From the NCBI GenBank assembly GCA_944385925.1, contig CALWZE010000041.1:1-64000 (forward strand): DNA of 64,000 nucleotides, read 5' to 3'. Both the position numbers and the translations under genes were made by a program. Positions 41,901 through 52,285 of this stretch are shown here, in pieces. Each line of letters begins with the position of its first letter. The stretch's first letter is position 1. A model generated the notes under the pieces. That model had not been told where the DNA came from and did no database searches. It saw only the letters and a list, made by a program, of their open reading frames with translations. This DNA is from an uncultured Clostridia bacterium (GTDB lineage Bacteria > Bacillota > Clostridia > Oscillospirales > Ruminococcaceae).

Positions 41901-43952
41901 ATGAAAAAGCCGGAAGTCCTCGCCCCTGTCGGCGGTGAGGAACAGCTGATCGCGGCAGTCCGCGCGGGCGCGGACGCCGTCTATCTCGGCACAACCGCCT
42001 TTAACGCCCGCCGCAGCGCGCACAATTTCGACGCCGGTGCGCTTGAACAGGCCGTGCGCTACTGTCACGGCCGGGGCGTCGCGGTGCATGTGACCCTCAA
42101 CACCCTTGTTAAGGATGACGAGCTTGCGCCCGTGCTGCGGGAATTGGAAACGATCTGCCAAGCAGGCGCCGACGCGGTTATCGTGCAGGACCTCGCCATC
42201 GCAAGATTTGTTCGGGAACAGTGTCCCGATCTTGCCATGCACGCCTCCACCCAGATGACAATACATAACGCGGCAGGCGCTAAAATACTGGAGTCGCTCG
42301 GTTTCCGCCGCATTGTCCTCGCACGGGAGCTCTCGCTTGCGGAAATCCGCGCCGTCGCCGAATCCACCTCGCTGGAAATCGAGACCTTTGTGCACGGCGC
42401 GCTTTGCATGTGCGTTTCCGGCGGCTGCTATCTGTCCGCAATGCTCGGCGGCCGCAGCGGCAACCGCGGTCGTTGTGCGCAGCCCTGCCGTCTGGATTTC
42501 CGCTCGCCGGACGGACGGGAATATGCGCTTTCGCTCAAAGACATGAGTCATCTTTCCGCTGTTCAGGACCTTGCGCAAGCAGGGGTCTGCTCGCTCAAAA
42601 TCGAAGGGCGTATGAAGCGCCCCGAGTACGTCGCGGCGGCGGTTTCTGCCTGCCGCGCGGCGGTTGACGGCAAGGACTACGACCAGGATATTCTACGAAA
42701 TGTATTTTCCAGAAGCGGATTTACGGATGGTTACCTGACCGGCCGCCGCACGCTTGGAATGTTCGGCCACCGCACCCGCGAGGATGTGGAAGGCTTTGCC
42801 AAGGTTGCCGGAAAAACCGGTGAACTTGTGCGCGCTGAAAGGCGCAGTGTTCCGGTTGATCTTTCTCTGCGTATGCATGCCGGGGAACCGGTTTCTCTCC
42901 GGGTCAGCGACGGGACCCACAGCGCCAGGTCTGAAGGCCCCGAGCCGCAGATCGCCCGCACCCGTCCGACCGATTCAGAAGCGGCCCGCCGCAGTCTGGA
43001 AAAGACGGGCAATACGCCCTTCTTTCTGCGCTCATTTGAAGCCGATATCGAACCCGGTCTGATGCTGCCGGCCTCCGCGCTCAATGAATTGCGGCGAAGC
43101 GCGCTGGACGATCTTCTCAAGGTGCGCAGCGCCCCTGCGCCGCGTCTCTTCTTCGCGCAGCCGTTCTGCGCCTCTCCCCCCTATGAGTCTCCCGCCGTCC
43201 CCGTTTACCGGGCGCGCTGTGAGACCGCAAAGCAGCTGGAGGCACTGCGCGGCGACGATTTTGACCGCCTGATTCTGCCTTTGCGGGAACTGATCGCCAA
43301 ACCTGTGCTTGCTGAAAAATTTCCCGGAAAGCTGATTGCGGAACTGCCGGCTCTGATTTTTCCGGATTCTGAAAAAGCGCTGCGCAAGCAGCTCGATCAG
43401 CTCCGCGCGCTTGGCCTACGGGATGTTCTTTGTGAAAATATCGGCGCGATTCAGCTCGCGCTGGACGCCGGCCTGAACCCGCACGGCGGTCACGGACTCA
43501 ACATCCTCAACAGCGAGGCCTTGTGTGAATACGAACGGCTGGGCCTGCGGGACGCCACCCTTTCCTTCGAGCTGGATCTCGAACGGATCAGACGGCTCGG
43601 TGGGGTTTGTCCGCGCGGCGTCCTGGCATATGGTTATCTGCCATTAATGCGCTTTCGCGCCTGCCCAATGCAGCACAAGGAAGGCTGCGGCAGCTGTGAC
43701 GGCGCGCAGCAGCTCACCGACCGGCGCGGCGAACATTTTACGGTTCTTTGCAGCGAACGACGGTACCAGACCCTGCTCAACACGCTGCCCCTGTTCCTCA
43801 ATGCGCGGGAAAATACCGGCGTTGATTTTCTGACCCTGTACTTCACCTGCGAAACGCCTGCCGAAGCAGCTGAAGCTGCCGCACAATTCCTTCGCAATGA
43901 ACGGCCGTCGGGCAGATTCACAAACGGGCTCTATCTGCGCGAGATTGAATAA
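41901..43952 (+). CDS. U32 family protein with long C-terminal extension
   Basis: 683 aa. The first 300 residues repeat the U32 fold (PEVLAPVGGEEQLIAAVRAGADAVYLG; CMCVSGGCYLSAMLGGRSGNRGRCAQPCRL). The rest resembles the extension of large clostridial U32 proteins, with a second Cys cluster RACPMQHKEGCGSCDG near residue 590. Start at 41901 has GGAGG seven bases before; the preceding ATG at 41895 overlaps the upstream stop. Likely function: RNA hydroxylation together with the first protein; peptidase activity is unproven. Confidence 0.85.
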   Translation: MKKPEVLAPVGGEEQLIAAVRAGADAVYLGTTAFNARRSAHNFDAGALEQAVRYCHGRGVAVHVTLNTLVKDDELAPVLRELETICQAGADAVIVQDLAIARFVREQCPDLAMHASTQMTIHNAAGAKILESLGFRRIVLARELSLAEIRAVAESTSLEIETFVHGALCMCVSGGCYLSAMLGGRSGNRGRCAQPCRLDFRSPDGREYALSLKDMSHLSAVQDLAQAGVCSLKIEGRMKRPEYVAAAVSACRAAVDGKDYDQDILRNVFSRSGFTDGYLTGRRTLGMFGHRTREDVEGFAKVAGKTGELVRAERRSVPVDLSLRMHAGEPVSLRVSDGTHSARSEGPEPQIARTRPTDSEAARRSLEKTGNTPFFLRSFEADIEPGLMLPASALNELRRSALDDLLKVRSAPAPRLFFAQPFCASPPYESPAVPVYRARCETAKQLEALRGDDFDRLILPLRELIAKPVLAEKFPGKLIAELPALIFPDSEKALRKQLDQLRALGLRDVLCENIGAIQLALDAGLNPHGGHGLNILNSEALCEYERLGLRDATLSFELDLERIRRLGGVCPRGVLAYGYLPLMRFRACPMQHKEGCGSCDGAQQLTDRRGEHFTVLCSERRYQTLLNTLPLFLNARENTGVDFLTLYFTCETPAEAAEAAAQFLRNERPSGRFTNGLYLREIE

Positions 43953-43996
43953 AAGCACGGCTTATATGAATTTTTCAACAACCGAGGTTTTGTATT

Positions 43997-44878
43997 ATGC
44001 AGCAAGACATCTCCTCCTCCCGGTCAGGGCGCATTCTTGCACAGGTTCGGGAATACGCCATCCTCAGCGGCGCCACCCTTCTGCTGGTCATCGGCGTATA
44101 CCTGTTTAAATTTCCCAACAATTTTTCCTTTGGCGGCGTAACAGGTGCGGCAATCGTGCTCGCTAAGCTCCTTCCCTTTACCGCAGGCTCGATCACCTTT
44201 GTGATCAACATGGCGTTGCTGCTCATTGGGTTTCTCTTCCTTGGACGCAGTTTTGGGATCAAAACGGTCTATGTCAGCGTTCTCATGTCGGTTGCGCTCA
44301 GTGCCTGTGAGCGCTGGTTTCCCATGGACAAACCACTGACCGATCAACCGCTGCTGGAACTCATTTTCGCAGTTATTTTACCTGCGGTCAGTTCCGCAAT
44401 CCTGTTTAACCGCGAAGCAAGCAGCGGCGGCACCGACATCGTTGCGATGATTCTGAAAAAATATACCAGCATCAACATCGGACTCTCGCTTTTTATTGTC
44501 GATCTCGCCATCGTTGCGCTTTCCTTTTTCGTCTTTGGCGCACAAACCGGTCTTTTTTCGGTGCTCGGCCTTATGTCCAAATCGCTGGTAATCGACAACG
44601 CGATTGAGAGCATTAACCTGTGCAAATATTTCACCATCATCTGCGATCGCCCCGAACCGATTTGTGATTTTATTCATAAGGAGCTCAACCGCTCCGCAAC
44701 CGTTTGCCGCGCAGAAGGCGCCTATTCCCACGCGGAAAAATCGGTCATCCTCACGGTCATGCGCCGCCGCCAGGCGGTGCGGCTGCGCAACTTTGTACGT
44801 CAAACCGAGCCCTCCGCCTTCATCATGATTACCAACAGCAGCGAGATTATCGGAAAAGGCTTCCGTGGATTCAACTGA
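43997..44878 (+). CDS. YitT-family membrane protein
   Basis: 293 aa with about five to six membrane helices (SGATLLLVIGVYLFKFPNNFSFGGVTG is the family signature) and a C-terminal DUF2179 domain (AYSHAEKSVILTVMRRRQAVRLRNFVRQTEPSAFIMITNSSEIIGKGF). Function is unknown; the family is widespread in Firmicutes. GAGG precedes the ATG. A UPF0316 protein with the same type of C-terminal domain lies 2 kb away. Confidence 0.9.
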   Translation: MQQDISSSRSGRILAQVREYAILSGATLLLVIGVYLFKFPNNFSFGGVTGAAIVLAKLLPFTAGSITFVINMALLLIGFLFLGRSFGIKTVYVSVLMSVALSACERWFPMDKPLTDQPLLELIFAVILPAVSSAILFNREASSGGTDIVAMILKKYTSINIGLSLFIVDLAIVALSFFVFGAQTGLFSVLGLMSKSLVIDNAIESINLCKYFTIICDRPEPICDFIHKELNRSATVCRAEGAYSHAEKSVILTVMRRRQAVRLRNFVRQTEPSAFIMITNSSEIIGKGFRGFN

Positions 44879-45165
44879 TTGTATCTTTTAAAAAAAAATA
44901 TTCCATTTTGTTGAATCGGTACATTGTTTTGACAGACGAAAATGACTGAACCTCCTCGGATTTCCTCTTGTTTTTACCTGTGTTTGATTCGGATTTAATC
45001 TGAAAATGTTATCCTGTATGCGCTCAAATCTTTGGCAAATTTCATAAAGAAAAGCGGGAAAATTGTTGCACAGCGTCAATTTTTCCATCTTATTTCCACC
45101 CAAAAAGCGAAATATGCTATCCTATTATTAATAAAACTTTTGCAAGACAGGGGAGAAAGTTTGTT

Positions 45166-46461
45166 ATGAAGCTGAACAACAAACGCACCATCACGGTCGG
45201 CCTTGCGTTCATGTCCATCTGCGCATTCTGGCAGGTCTATGACGGAATCATTCCGCTGATCCTCAAGGACACTTTCCAGATCGGCGACACGGCTGCCGGC
45301 GTCGTCATGGCGCTGGATAATATTCTCGCGCTGTTTATGCTGCCCCTGTTCGGCACTCTCAGCGACCGCACCCATACCCGCATCGGGCGCAGAATGCCCT
45401 ATATTCTTGGGGGAACGGCTGTCGCCTGTGTTGCCATGCTGTTCATTCCCATTGCGGACCGCCTCTACTCTCTGCCGCTGATGATGGCGGCGCTCGGCGT
45501 CGTACTCCTTGCGATGGCAACCTATCGTTCCCCTGCCGTCGCGTTGATGCCGGATGTAACGCCCAAGCCGCTGCGCAGTAAGGGAAACGCGATCATTAAC
45601 CTGATGGGTGCAGTAGGCGGCATTATCATGCTTGGCGCCATTAAACTGCTTGTTCCCAAAACCGATCATCCAAATTATCTGCCGCTTTTCGCACTGACCG
45701 CAATTTTGATGGCCGCATGCGTCGCCGTTCTCTATCTCAAAATCAAGGAACCGGCCTGTGTGCAGGAAATGCAGCAGCAAAGCCGGGAATACGGCATTGA
45801 GGAAGAACAGCCGGAAGAACCGAAACAAGGCGCCTCTGCTTCCAGATTGCCCAGCGACGTATTTCGCAGCCTGTGTTTCATTCTCGCCAGTGTTTTTCTC
45901 TGGTTCATGGGCTATAACGCTGTAACGACCTCCTTTTCCAAATACGCCGCGCATGTTTGGGGCATGCAGGGCGGCGACTATGCGATGGTCCTGATGATTG
46001 CACAGGCAGCGGCAATTCTGGCCTATCTGCCGGTCGGCTGGATCGCGAGCAAAGTCGGGCGTAAAAAAACCATTCTCGGCGGAATTGTCATGCTTGCCGT
46101 CTCGTTCGGTTCCGCAATTTTCTTTAAGAGCTTTTCGGGCATGATTTTCTTCTTTTTCGCGCTCGCCGGAGTTGGCTGGGCGTTCATCAACGTCAACAGT
46201 TACCCTATGGTAGTCGAGATGAGCCGGGGCGCAGACGTTGGAAAATACACCGGTTATTACTACACCTTCAGCATGACTGCACAGACCATCACCCCGATCC
46301 TTTCCGGCTTTGTGCTGGAATTCTGGGGATACCGTTATCTCTTCCCTTATGGATGCCTTTTTGTTGCCGGCTCCTTCCTCACCATGCTTATGGTCAAACA
46401 CGGTGACAGCCGCCCGCAAACCCGCAAATCCAAACTGGAAGCTTTCGACGTTGAGGACTGA
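45166..46461 (+). CDS. MFS transporter
   Basis: Membrane carrier of 431 aa with about twelve helices and a polar central loop (EYGIEEEQPEEPKQG). GTLSDRTHTRIGRRMPYILGG is the MFS loop 2-3 motif. It resembles the sugar-cation or SLC45-like subgroup; substrate unknown. GGGGAGAAAG precedes the ATG. The 287 bp upstream hold a probable -10 (TATCCT) and nothing else I recognise. Confidence 0.88.
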   Translation: MKLNNKRTITVGLAFMSICAFWQVYDGIIPLILKDTFQIGDTAAGVVMALDNILALFMLPLFGTLSDRTHTRIGRRMPYILGGTAVACVAMLFIPIADRLYSLPLMMAALGVVLLAMATYRSPAVALMPDVTPKPLRSKGNAIINLMGAVGGIIMLGAIKLLVPKTDHPNYLPLFALTAILMAACVAVLYLKIKEPACVQEMQQQSREYGIEEEQPEEPKQGASASRLPSDVFRSLCFILASVFLWFMGYNAVTTSFSKYAAHVWGMQGGDYAMVLMIAQAAAILAYLPVGWIASKVGRKKTILGGIVMLAVSFGSAIFFKSFSGMIFFFFALAGVGWAFINVNSYPMVVEMSRGADVGKYTGYYYTFSMTAQTITPILSGFVLEFWGYRYLFPYGCLFVAGSFLTMLMVKHGDSRPQTRKSKLEAFDVED

Positions 46462-46782
46462 CTTTGATTCTCCGCACTAACGTCCGGATTTCAATAAAAA
46501 ACGTTCTTTTAAAGGGCTCGTCGCTCCAGGACGAATAATAAGCGGTTTTGTCTTTTGCGGCTCTGTCTATTCCCTGCGTTTGAAATTTCCTGAACAAATA
46601 AAATAACCGGTTGTCTTTCGCCGAAAAGCAGCCAGGCGGCATTTTTTCTAAATGACAAAGAAGCGCACAGTTGAAAAACTGTGCGCTTCTTATTTACCCT
46701 GAAGGCAAACTGACATTGTAAAACAGCAGCCGGGCAGTTCGGCGCTTAGCTACAATTCAGGACATCAAAGCATCACGCCCGC
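46462..46782. other. Intergenic region between convergent genes
   Basis: Contains the terminator at 46658-46691; no gene or other signal seen. Confidence 0.55.
46658..46691. terminator. Bidirectional terminator
   Basis: 15-bp perfect stem AAGAAGCGCACAGTT/AACTGTGCGCTTCTT with a GAAA loop. Confidence 0.85.
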
Positions 46783-47310
46783 TCACTTACTTTTTACGAA
46801 CCCGTTAAAGACATATTTGGTTTCCTGCACCATGAAGAAGGCTTTGGGATCCTGTTCATGCACAAGCGCCTTCAGTTCCTCCAATCTGGTGCTGGGTATT
46901 TCGCAGAAAAGCATATATTTTTCGCCGCCGAACTGAGAACTATGCACATCCAGCACCGTCACGCCATATCCCCGCGCGCGTATCCGCTCGACGAGTTCCT
47001 CATCCCGTGCCGAGGTCACGATCTGGCAGGTGATATTGAGCCGGATAAACCGGCTGGAAATCTTTCCGCCGACAAAGGTTCCCGTCGCAAAACCGCCGGC
47101 GTAGGCAATTGCGACGGGCAGTCCGCCGCCGTCAATGGTCAGCGCGCCGCGAACCGCCACGAACCACAAAAAGGTTTCAATGAACCCGGTAATGGCGGCA
47201 TAAAGCGGCTTCTCTTTTACTGTCAGAACCATGCGCAGCGTCGAACAGGAAACGTCGACAATCCGGCAGAAAAAGATTTCGAGACAGACCAGCAGGACGG
47301 GGATCGTCAT
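46783..47310 (-). CDS. UPF0316 membrane protein (DUF5698-DUF2179)
   Basis: 175 aa. Three membrane helices (VLLVCLEIFFCRIVDVSCSTLRMVL; FIETFLWFVAVRGAL; AIAYAGGFATGTFVGG) are followed by a cytosolic domain CQIVTSARDEELVERIRARGYGVTVLD and a C-terminal DUF2179-like segment. Function unknown. ATG at 47310 follows AAAGGG nine bases upstream; a TTG three codons earlier is possible. Confidence 0.85.
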   Translation of the reverse strand: MTIPVLLVCLEIFFCRIVDVSCSTLRMVLTVKEKPLYAAITGFIETFLWFVAVRGALTIDGGGLPVAIAYAGGFATGTFVGGKISSRFIRLNITCQIVTSARDEELVERIRARGYGVTVLDVHSSQFGGEKYMLFCEIPSTRLEELKALVHEQDPKAFFMVQETKYVFNGFVKSK

Positions 47311-47774
47311 ATTCCTCAACCCTTTGTTTTCTCTTTTTATTTATCCGATCATACTCTGCCGGCCGAAAACAAGCCATCGGGTCTGGTTTCCTGTTCAAAA
47401 TATCCAGATTCATCTAATTGATATCAATCTGTAATGGTAAAATATCCAATTCTAAGTTTATTGATGACATAAAACGCATTTACATTCATGAACTGACTGT
47501 CTATGTCTGATACACGGCGGACAACCGATCATCTGCGCCACGCGCAGAGTCCGGTTAAATCTGAAAACAGGTCTTGTCTCGATTCGCTGTCTGCAAATGG
47601 CAGCAAAATACGCAATTTAAGCCTGCCAGTGCTTTCGGCTCCTGCTAACCCTCAGCTAGCAAAACCGGCATGCCAGAGCCTTCCGCAAGTTTCTTCCTAT
47701 GTCCTGGGGTGAAACAATCCCGTCAAAGCGCATAATACGCCGAAACGGACACAGAAATAGCCATAATCAAAAAC
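47311..47774. other. Intergenic region, nothing recognised
   Basis: 464 bp without coding pattern; the part near 47500-47700 is less A/T rich, but no RNA motif or repeat was identified. Confidence 0.5.
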
Positions 47775-48392
47775 TTAGCCGACAGCGGCCAAAAACATGC
47801 AAGTAGCGTATTCTCTGGTTTTCCGATCACTGCACCCCGACGCGTTGCAGCCGACATACTGCACATAGGCGGAAACCGCCGCGCTGAATGCAAAACGCAG
47901 AAACTCCGGTTCGATCCCGCTGCGCACCGCGCCGGCCGCCTTTCCGCGGTCTGCGAGTTTTTCACAAAGCTCGGTCATTTTTCCGGCACACCAGAGCGCG
48001 AATACTTTGGATTTTCCCTGTGCTTTTTGCGGGCCCTGACGCAGCATCGCGGTAATCAGCGCACCGGCGCCTGTGCTGGCGTGGGTAAACACCTTAGCCG
48101 CGCCGTCCAGCAGGTCGCCGATCAACGCCGGATATTCGGCGTCGTTTTCCAGCAAACGATCGGCAGCCTCGAAGCCCTTCTCAAGGCGATAGACGATCGC
48201 GCGCGGCAGAATATCCTCCTTGGAAGGAAAATACTCGTAAACCGTTCCCTTGCCAATGCCGGCCTCGGCGGCAATATCCGCAACCTTCAGCTCATGAAAC
48301 TCCCGACCCTCGCCCAAAAGGCGAAATACGGCCTCAAAAACCGCCCTCTCCTTTTCCGAAACAGCCGCGGTGTTTTGTGTATCCCTTTGCAT
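47775..48392 (-). CDS. TetR-family regulator of the RND efflux gene
   Basis: 205 aa with TetR HTH (KVADIAAEAGIGKGTVYEYFPSKEDIL) and a variable ligand-binding core. It begins 2 bp after the RND gene stop, with GGAGGACTGAGC as its ribosome site, so it is cotranscribed as the second gene. It should bind the perfect palindrome at 52286-52305 and repress its own operon until a toxic ligand appears. Confidence 0.92.
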   Translation of the reverse strand: MQRDTQNTAAVSEKERAVFEAVFRLLGEGREFHELKVADIAAEAGIGKGTVYEYFPSKEDILPRAIVYRLEKGFEAADRLLENDAEYPALIGDLLDGAAKVFTHASTGAGALITAMLRQGPQKAQGKSKVFALWCAGKMTELCEKLADRGKAAGAVRSGIEPEFLRFAFSAAVSAYVQYVGCNASGCSDRKTREYATCMFLAAVG

Positions 48393-48394
48393 GC

Positions 48395-51300
48395 TCAGTC
48401 CTCCTCCAGATCGACGGGCTTCATCTGTCTGCGGTGCATAAGGTCATAGATGACAGGCACTACGATCAGGGTCAGCGCGGTCGCATAGGTAAGTCCGCCG
48501 ATCGTAACGACCGCCATCGGCTGGGTCATCTCGGCGCCGCTTCCAAACCCGACCGCCATTGTGCTCATGGCAAGAATGGTGGTAAGCGCAGTCATCAGAA
48601 TCGGGCGCAGACGGGCGCGTCCGGTCTCGATCAGTGCCTCTTTCTTTTCTTTGCCCTCCAGGCGCAGCTGGTTGACATAGTCTACAAAAACAATACCGTT
48701 ATTCACAACCACACCCGCGAGGACCAAAAATCCGAGCATCGAGATGACCGAAAGTTCCATCCCGCACAGGAAAAGCAGCAGCAATCCGCCTGTGAAGGCG
48801 AGCGGCATGGTGAACAGCACGATGAAGGGGGAAAGCAGGCTCTGGAATTGTGCGACCATGATAAGGTAGATAAAGACAACGGCGAGGGCAATCATCTGCA
48901 CAAGGTCGCCGAGTGCCTGCTGGATCGACTCGTTTTCGCCTGCCATTTCCAGCGTGCAGCCCGCAGGCGGCGTGTAATCTTTGAGCGCCTGTTCAATATC
49001 CCGGCTCACAAGACCTATATTATATCCGTCCGCGACAGAGGCCGTCACCGTATTGTAACGCGCCTGGTTGTCCCGGGCAATGGCATTGACGCTGGCCGTC
49101 TGGGTGATATCCGCTATTTCGGACAGGCTGATTTCCACCTCTTCTTTGTCCTGGTTTGTGACCTGCAATTTATAATCGCCGAGGGTTTGCGGCGTCAGCT
49201 GGACCAGCTGATGATTGACAATCACAACCGGATAATCCTCGTCGCCTGCGGTCAGGGTCGTGCTGTTGGTCTCCTCGCTGAGCGCGGCGGCCAGCTCGGA
49301 ATAGACCTGGGCAACGGTGAGGTTATAGCGCATCGCCGCATCCTTATTGACGGTGACGCGGATTTCCGTATCGGCATCTTCGTAGCCGGTTGTTACATCG
49401 GTCAGTCCCTCCACTTCGGCCAGGATTGCCGCCACCTCGTTGGAGCCTTGCATCAGGGTATCCAGGTCGTTGCATTTCAGCACGATTGAAACGCCGGAGC
49501 CCGCCAGCATGGACATATCCATCGTACTGGCCTGAACAGTGAGCTCACCGGAAAGATCCGCCGTTTTTGCATAGATTTCCTGTTCGACCTCCCGATTGGT
49601 CATCGTGCGGTCATCCCCCAAAAGGATATAGTAAGACAGGCTTTCCGAATTGCCGGAGCCGGTCATGCTCATCCCGGAATCCCCGGAAATCGCGCCCACA
49701 TACTCCACTGCGTCGATCTCCAGAATTCTGTCCGCAATCTGATCGCCAAGCTCAAACAAGTCCACATCCTTATCCTCTTCGCTCAGGGTCAGCGTTGCGC
49801 TCATCTGGGGACTGTCCATCTCGGGCATAAAGGCTGTTCCCATAACCGGGATCAGCAATATTGCGATAAGGAAAAGCGCGCCCGCACTCCCAAGAACCGC
49901 TGCACGATGATCAAGCGACCAGCGCAGCGCTTTTTCATACCAGTTGGTAAAGCGCGCAAACAGACCCTGACGCTGCTCGGCCACGCGGTGCAGCATCATC
50001 GAGGACATTGCGGGAACCAGGGTCAGCGCAACGATCAGACTTGCAAACAGGCTGTATGCAATCGTCAGGCCCATATCAGCAAACAGCTGACGGGTCAGCC
50101 CTTCGGTAAAGACGATCGGCAAAAAGACGCATACAGTAGTCAGCGTGGAGGCAAAAATGGCGCCAGCCACCTGTTTTGCACCGTCCACGGCAGCCTTCTT
50201 GACCGGTACGCCGAGACTGCGCATCCTGTAAATATTTTCGATGACGACAATACTGTTGTCGACCAGCATACCGACGCCGAGCGCAAGACCCGACAGAGAG
50301 ATGATGTTCAGGGTCACCCCGCTGAAATACATGAGCGCAAGCGCAAACATCAAGCTGATGGGAATGCTGCAGGCGATGACCAGCGTCGGCTTATAATCCC
50401 GCAAAAACAGGATCAGAACCAGAATTGCCAGCGCGCCGCCCCACAGAAGATTATCCAGCACACTGCCGACAATCATGTCAATATAATCGCCCTGGTCCAT
50501 CAGCGGCGTGATCCGCAGATCAGGATTGGCCGCGCAAAGCTCCTGGATCTCCTGCGCAATATTGTCCGATACCTCGGCGGTAGACGCGGTGCTCTGTTTC
50601 TGGAAAGAGAGAACGATTCCGTCGCTTCCGTTGATTTTTGCATAGGTTCCGTCGCTCTCGTTCTGCATTGAGACCGACGCAACGTCTTTCACCCGAACGT
50701 CGCCGGTCGCCTCTGTGGAGAACAGCAGGGTATTTTCAACCTCCTGCGCCGACTTATAAACATCGCCGACCTTGACGGCATAGCGCTCGCCGTCCTCCTC
50801 GATATATCCCGCCGGCATACTGAAATTCTGTGCGGTCAGAATGCCGCTGATCATGCTTTCGGTTATGATATTTTCCAAATCGGCCTGCTCATACGCCTGC
50901 TCACGGGATTGCTCAAACTGGCTGATTCCCTCCTCGATCTGACTGAGGCCGGATATGATCTGCGCCTGCGCCTTGGCAAGCTCGGACGCCGCGGTCATCT
51001 GTCCGTTTTGAATCTGCACATAGCCGTTTTTTGCCTGTTCCAGCGCGGCCTCCAGCTGGGGTTTTGTCTGGGAGATAACCGCCAGCCGCGTCTCGATATT
51101 TTTCAGTTCGACTTCAATCTCGCTGATTCGCGCGGCGGCGCTGTAAACAGTCGCTTCGTAGGCCTGAATATCCGCAAGCGGCATTTCAAGCAGCTGGGCA
51201 GCTTCTGGAGAGGAACCCAGGGAAGCCAGCAACGCTGAGCGGATCGGCTCATATGTTGCTTCATCCGGTATATCCGCAAAGCTCGCATAGGGGCCGCCCG

Positions 51301-52207
51301 GCGAGCCGGCGGAGGCGCTGGACAAAAACGCGCGCAGCGCATCAAACATAGGCTTTACCGTCGTGTCCAGATTCTGCATCGCGGCACGTTCCGCTTCAAA
51401 GGCGGCCTTATCCGCGGTTAAGGTCGTCTCCTCCGCCAGCAGCGCATTTACGTTCGCGATCGCACTGGTCACCTCTGCGCCTGCCGAGGACAATTTGTCC
51501 GCCGCACTCGCCTGACCGCTGTCCAGTTTTTCCTGTGCGCTGTTCAGCGCCGCTTTCGCACTGAGCAGCTCGCCATAAGCTTCATCCAGCGTCTTATCCA
51601 GCTCGTCCTTGACTTTTTCATTCAGTTCGCTGATTTTGGCGTGATCTATGGTGACCTTGAGATTTTGTTCGCTTAAACCGGAGGCGGAAACAGAAGCGAC
51701 CCCTTCAATCCGCTCAAAGGCTGGGATAACCGTTTTTTCCACATAGTCTACAACTTCTGCTGTGTCGGCATTTTCGCCCATATCGACGCTTGCAACCATA
51801 ACCGGCAGCATATCCGGGCTGATCTTGAGGAACATCGGCGTGCCGACCATATCGTCCAGCTGGCCGGAAACCAGATCAATATTGTTGGAAATTTCGATCA
51901 TGGCGCTGTCCATATTCGTGCTCTGATTGAATTCCATTATGATCTGGCTGACGTTTTCGCTGGAATTGGAACTGATATTTTCCAATCCACCGGTCGTACC
52001 AAGAACCGCCTCAAGCGGTTTGGTGACTGATGCTTCGACCTTTTCCGGGCTGGCACCCGGATAGGTCGTAATCACCACGACATAAGGGAGTTCAAGGCTG
52101 GGCAGGAGGTCGGTCGTCATGTGGGTGAAGGAAATCACCCCCAGCACGATCACAAGCACAACTGCCACAAAAACGGTAAATGGTTTCCTGACGCTGTAGT
52201 TCGACAT
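48395..52207 (-). CDS. RND-family efflux transporter (SwrC/AcrB-like) with coiled-coil insertion
   Basis: 1270-aa proton-driven exporter, about 200 residues longer than B. subtilis SwrC. Twelve helices are expected; VGMLVDNSIVVIENIYRM is the TM4 region and VLAGVVVNNGIVFVDYVNQLRLEGK the TM10-11 region. Residues about 195-450 form a long helical insertion (ELNEKVKDELDKTLDEAYGE..., SEIEVELKNIETRLA...) inside the first porter domain, which then resumes at MPAGYIEEDGERYAVKVGD. No separate membrane-fusion protein gene is next to it, so the insertion may replace one. First gene of the operon with tetR. Confidence 0.9.
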   Translation of the reverse strand: MSNYSVRKPFTVFVAVVLVIVLGVISFTHMTTDLLPSLELPYVVVITTYPGASPEKVEASVTKPLEAVLGTTGGLENISSNSSENVSQIIMEFNQSTNMDSAMIEISNNIDLVSGQLDDMVGTPMFLKISPDMLPVMVASVDMGENADTAEVVDYVEKTVIPAFERIEGVASVSASGLSEQNLKVTIDHAKISELNEKVKDELDKTLDEAYGELLSAKAALNSAQEKLDSGQASAADKLSSAGAEVTSAIANVNALLAEETTLTADKAAFEAERAAMQNLDTTVKPMFDALRAFLSSASAGSPGGPYASFADIPDEATYEPIRSALLASLGSSPEAAQLLEMPLADIQAYEATVYSAAARISEIEVELKNIETRLAVISQTKPQLEAALEQAKNGYVQIQNGQMTAASELAKAQAQIISGLSQIEEGISQFEQSREQAYEQADLENIITESMISGILTAQNFSMPAGYIEEDGERYAVKVGDVYKSAQEVENTLLFSTEATGDVRVKDVASVSMQNESDGTYAKINGSDGIVLSFQKQSTASTAEVSDNIAQEIQELCAANPDLRITPLMDQGDYIDMIVGSVLDNLLWGGALAILVLILFLRDYKPTLVIACSIPISLMFALALMYFSGVTLNIISLSGLALGVGMLVDNSIVVIENIYRMRSLGVPVKKAAVDGAKQVAGAIFASTLTTVCVFLPIVFTEGLTRQLFADMGLTIAYSLFASLIVALTLVPAMSSMMLHRVAEQRQGLFARFTNWYEKALRWSLDHRAAVLGSAGALFLIAILLIPVMGTAFMPEMDSPQMSATLTLSEEDKDVDLFELGDQIADRILEIDAVEYVGAISGDSGMSMTGSGNSESLSYYILLGDDRTMTNREVEQEIYAKTADLSGELTVQASTMDMSMLAGSGVSIVLKCNDLDTLMQGSNEVAAILAEVEGLTDVTTGYEDADTEIRVTVNKDAAMRYNLTVAQVYSELAAALSEETNSTTLTAGDEDYPVVIVNHQLVQLTPQTLGDYKLQVTNQDKEEVEISLSEIADITQTASVNAIARDNQARYNTVTASVADGYNIGLVSRDIEQALKDYTPPAGCTLEMAGENESIQQALGDLVQMIALAVVFIYLIMVAQFQSLLSPFIVLFTMPLAFTGGLLLLFLCGMELSVISMLGFLVLAGVVVNNGIVFVDYVNQLRLEGKEKKEALIETGRARLRPILMTALTTILAMSTMAVGFGSGAEMTQPMAVVTIGGLTYATALTLIVVPVIYDLMHRRQMKPVDLEED

Positions 52208-52285
52208 GGCTTTCCTCTTTTACTAAGATATAATCGCTGCATGCGGCGCGAAACGATCCTTTTGGATTTTTCCGCCGTTTCATTT

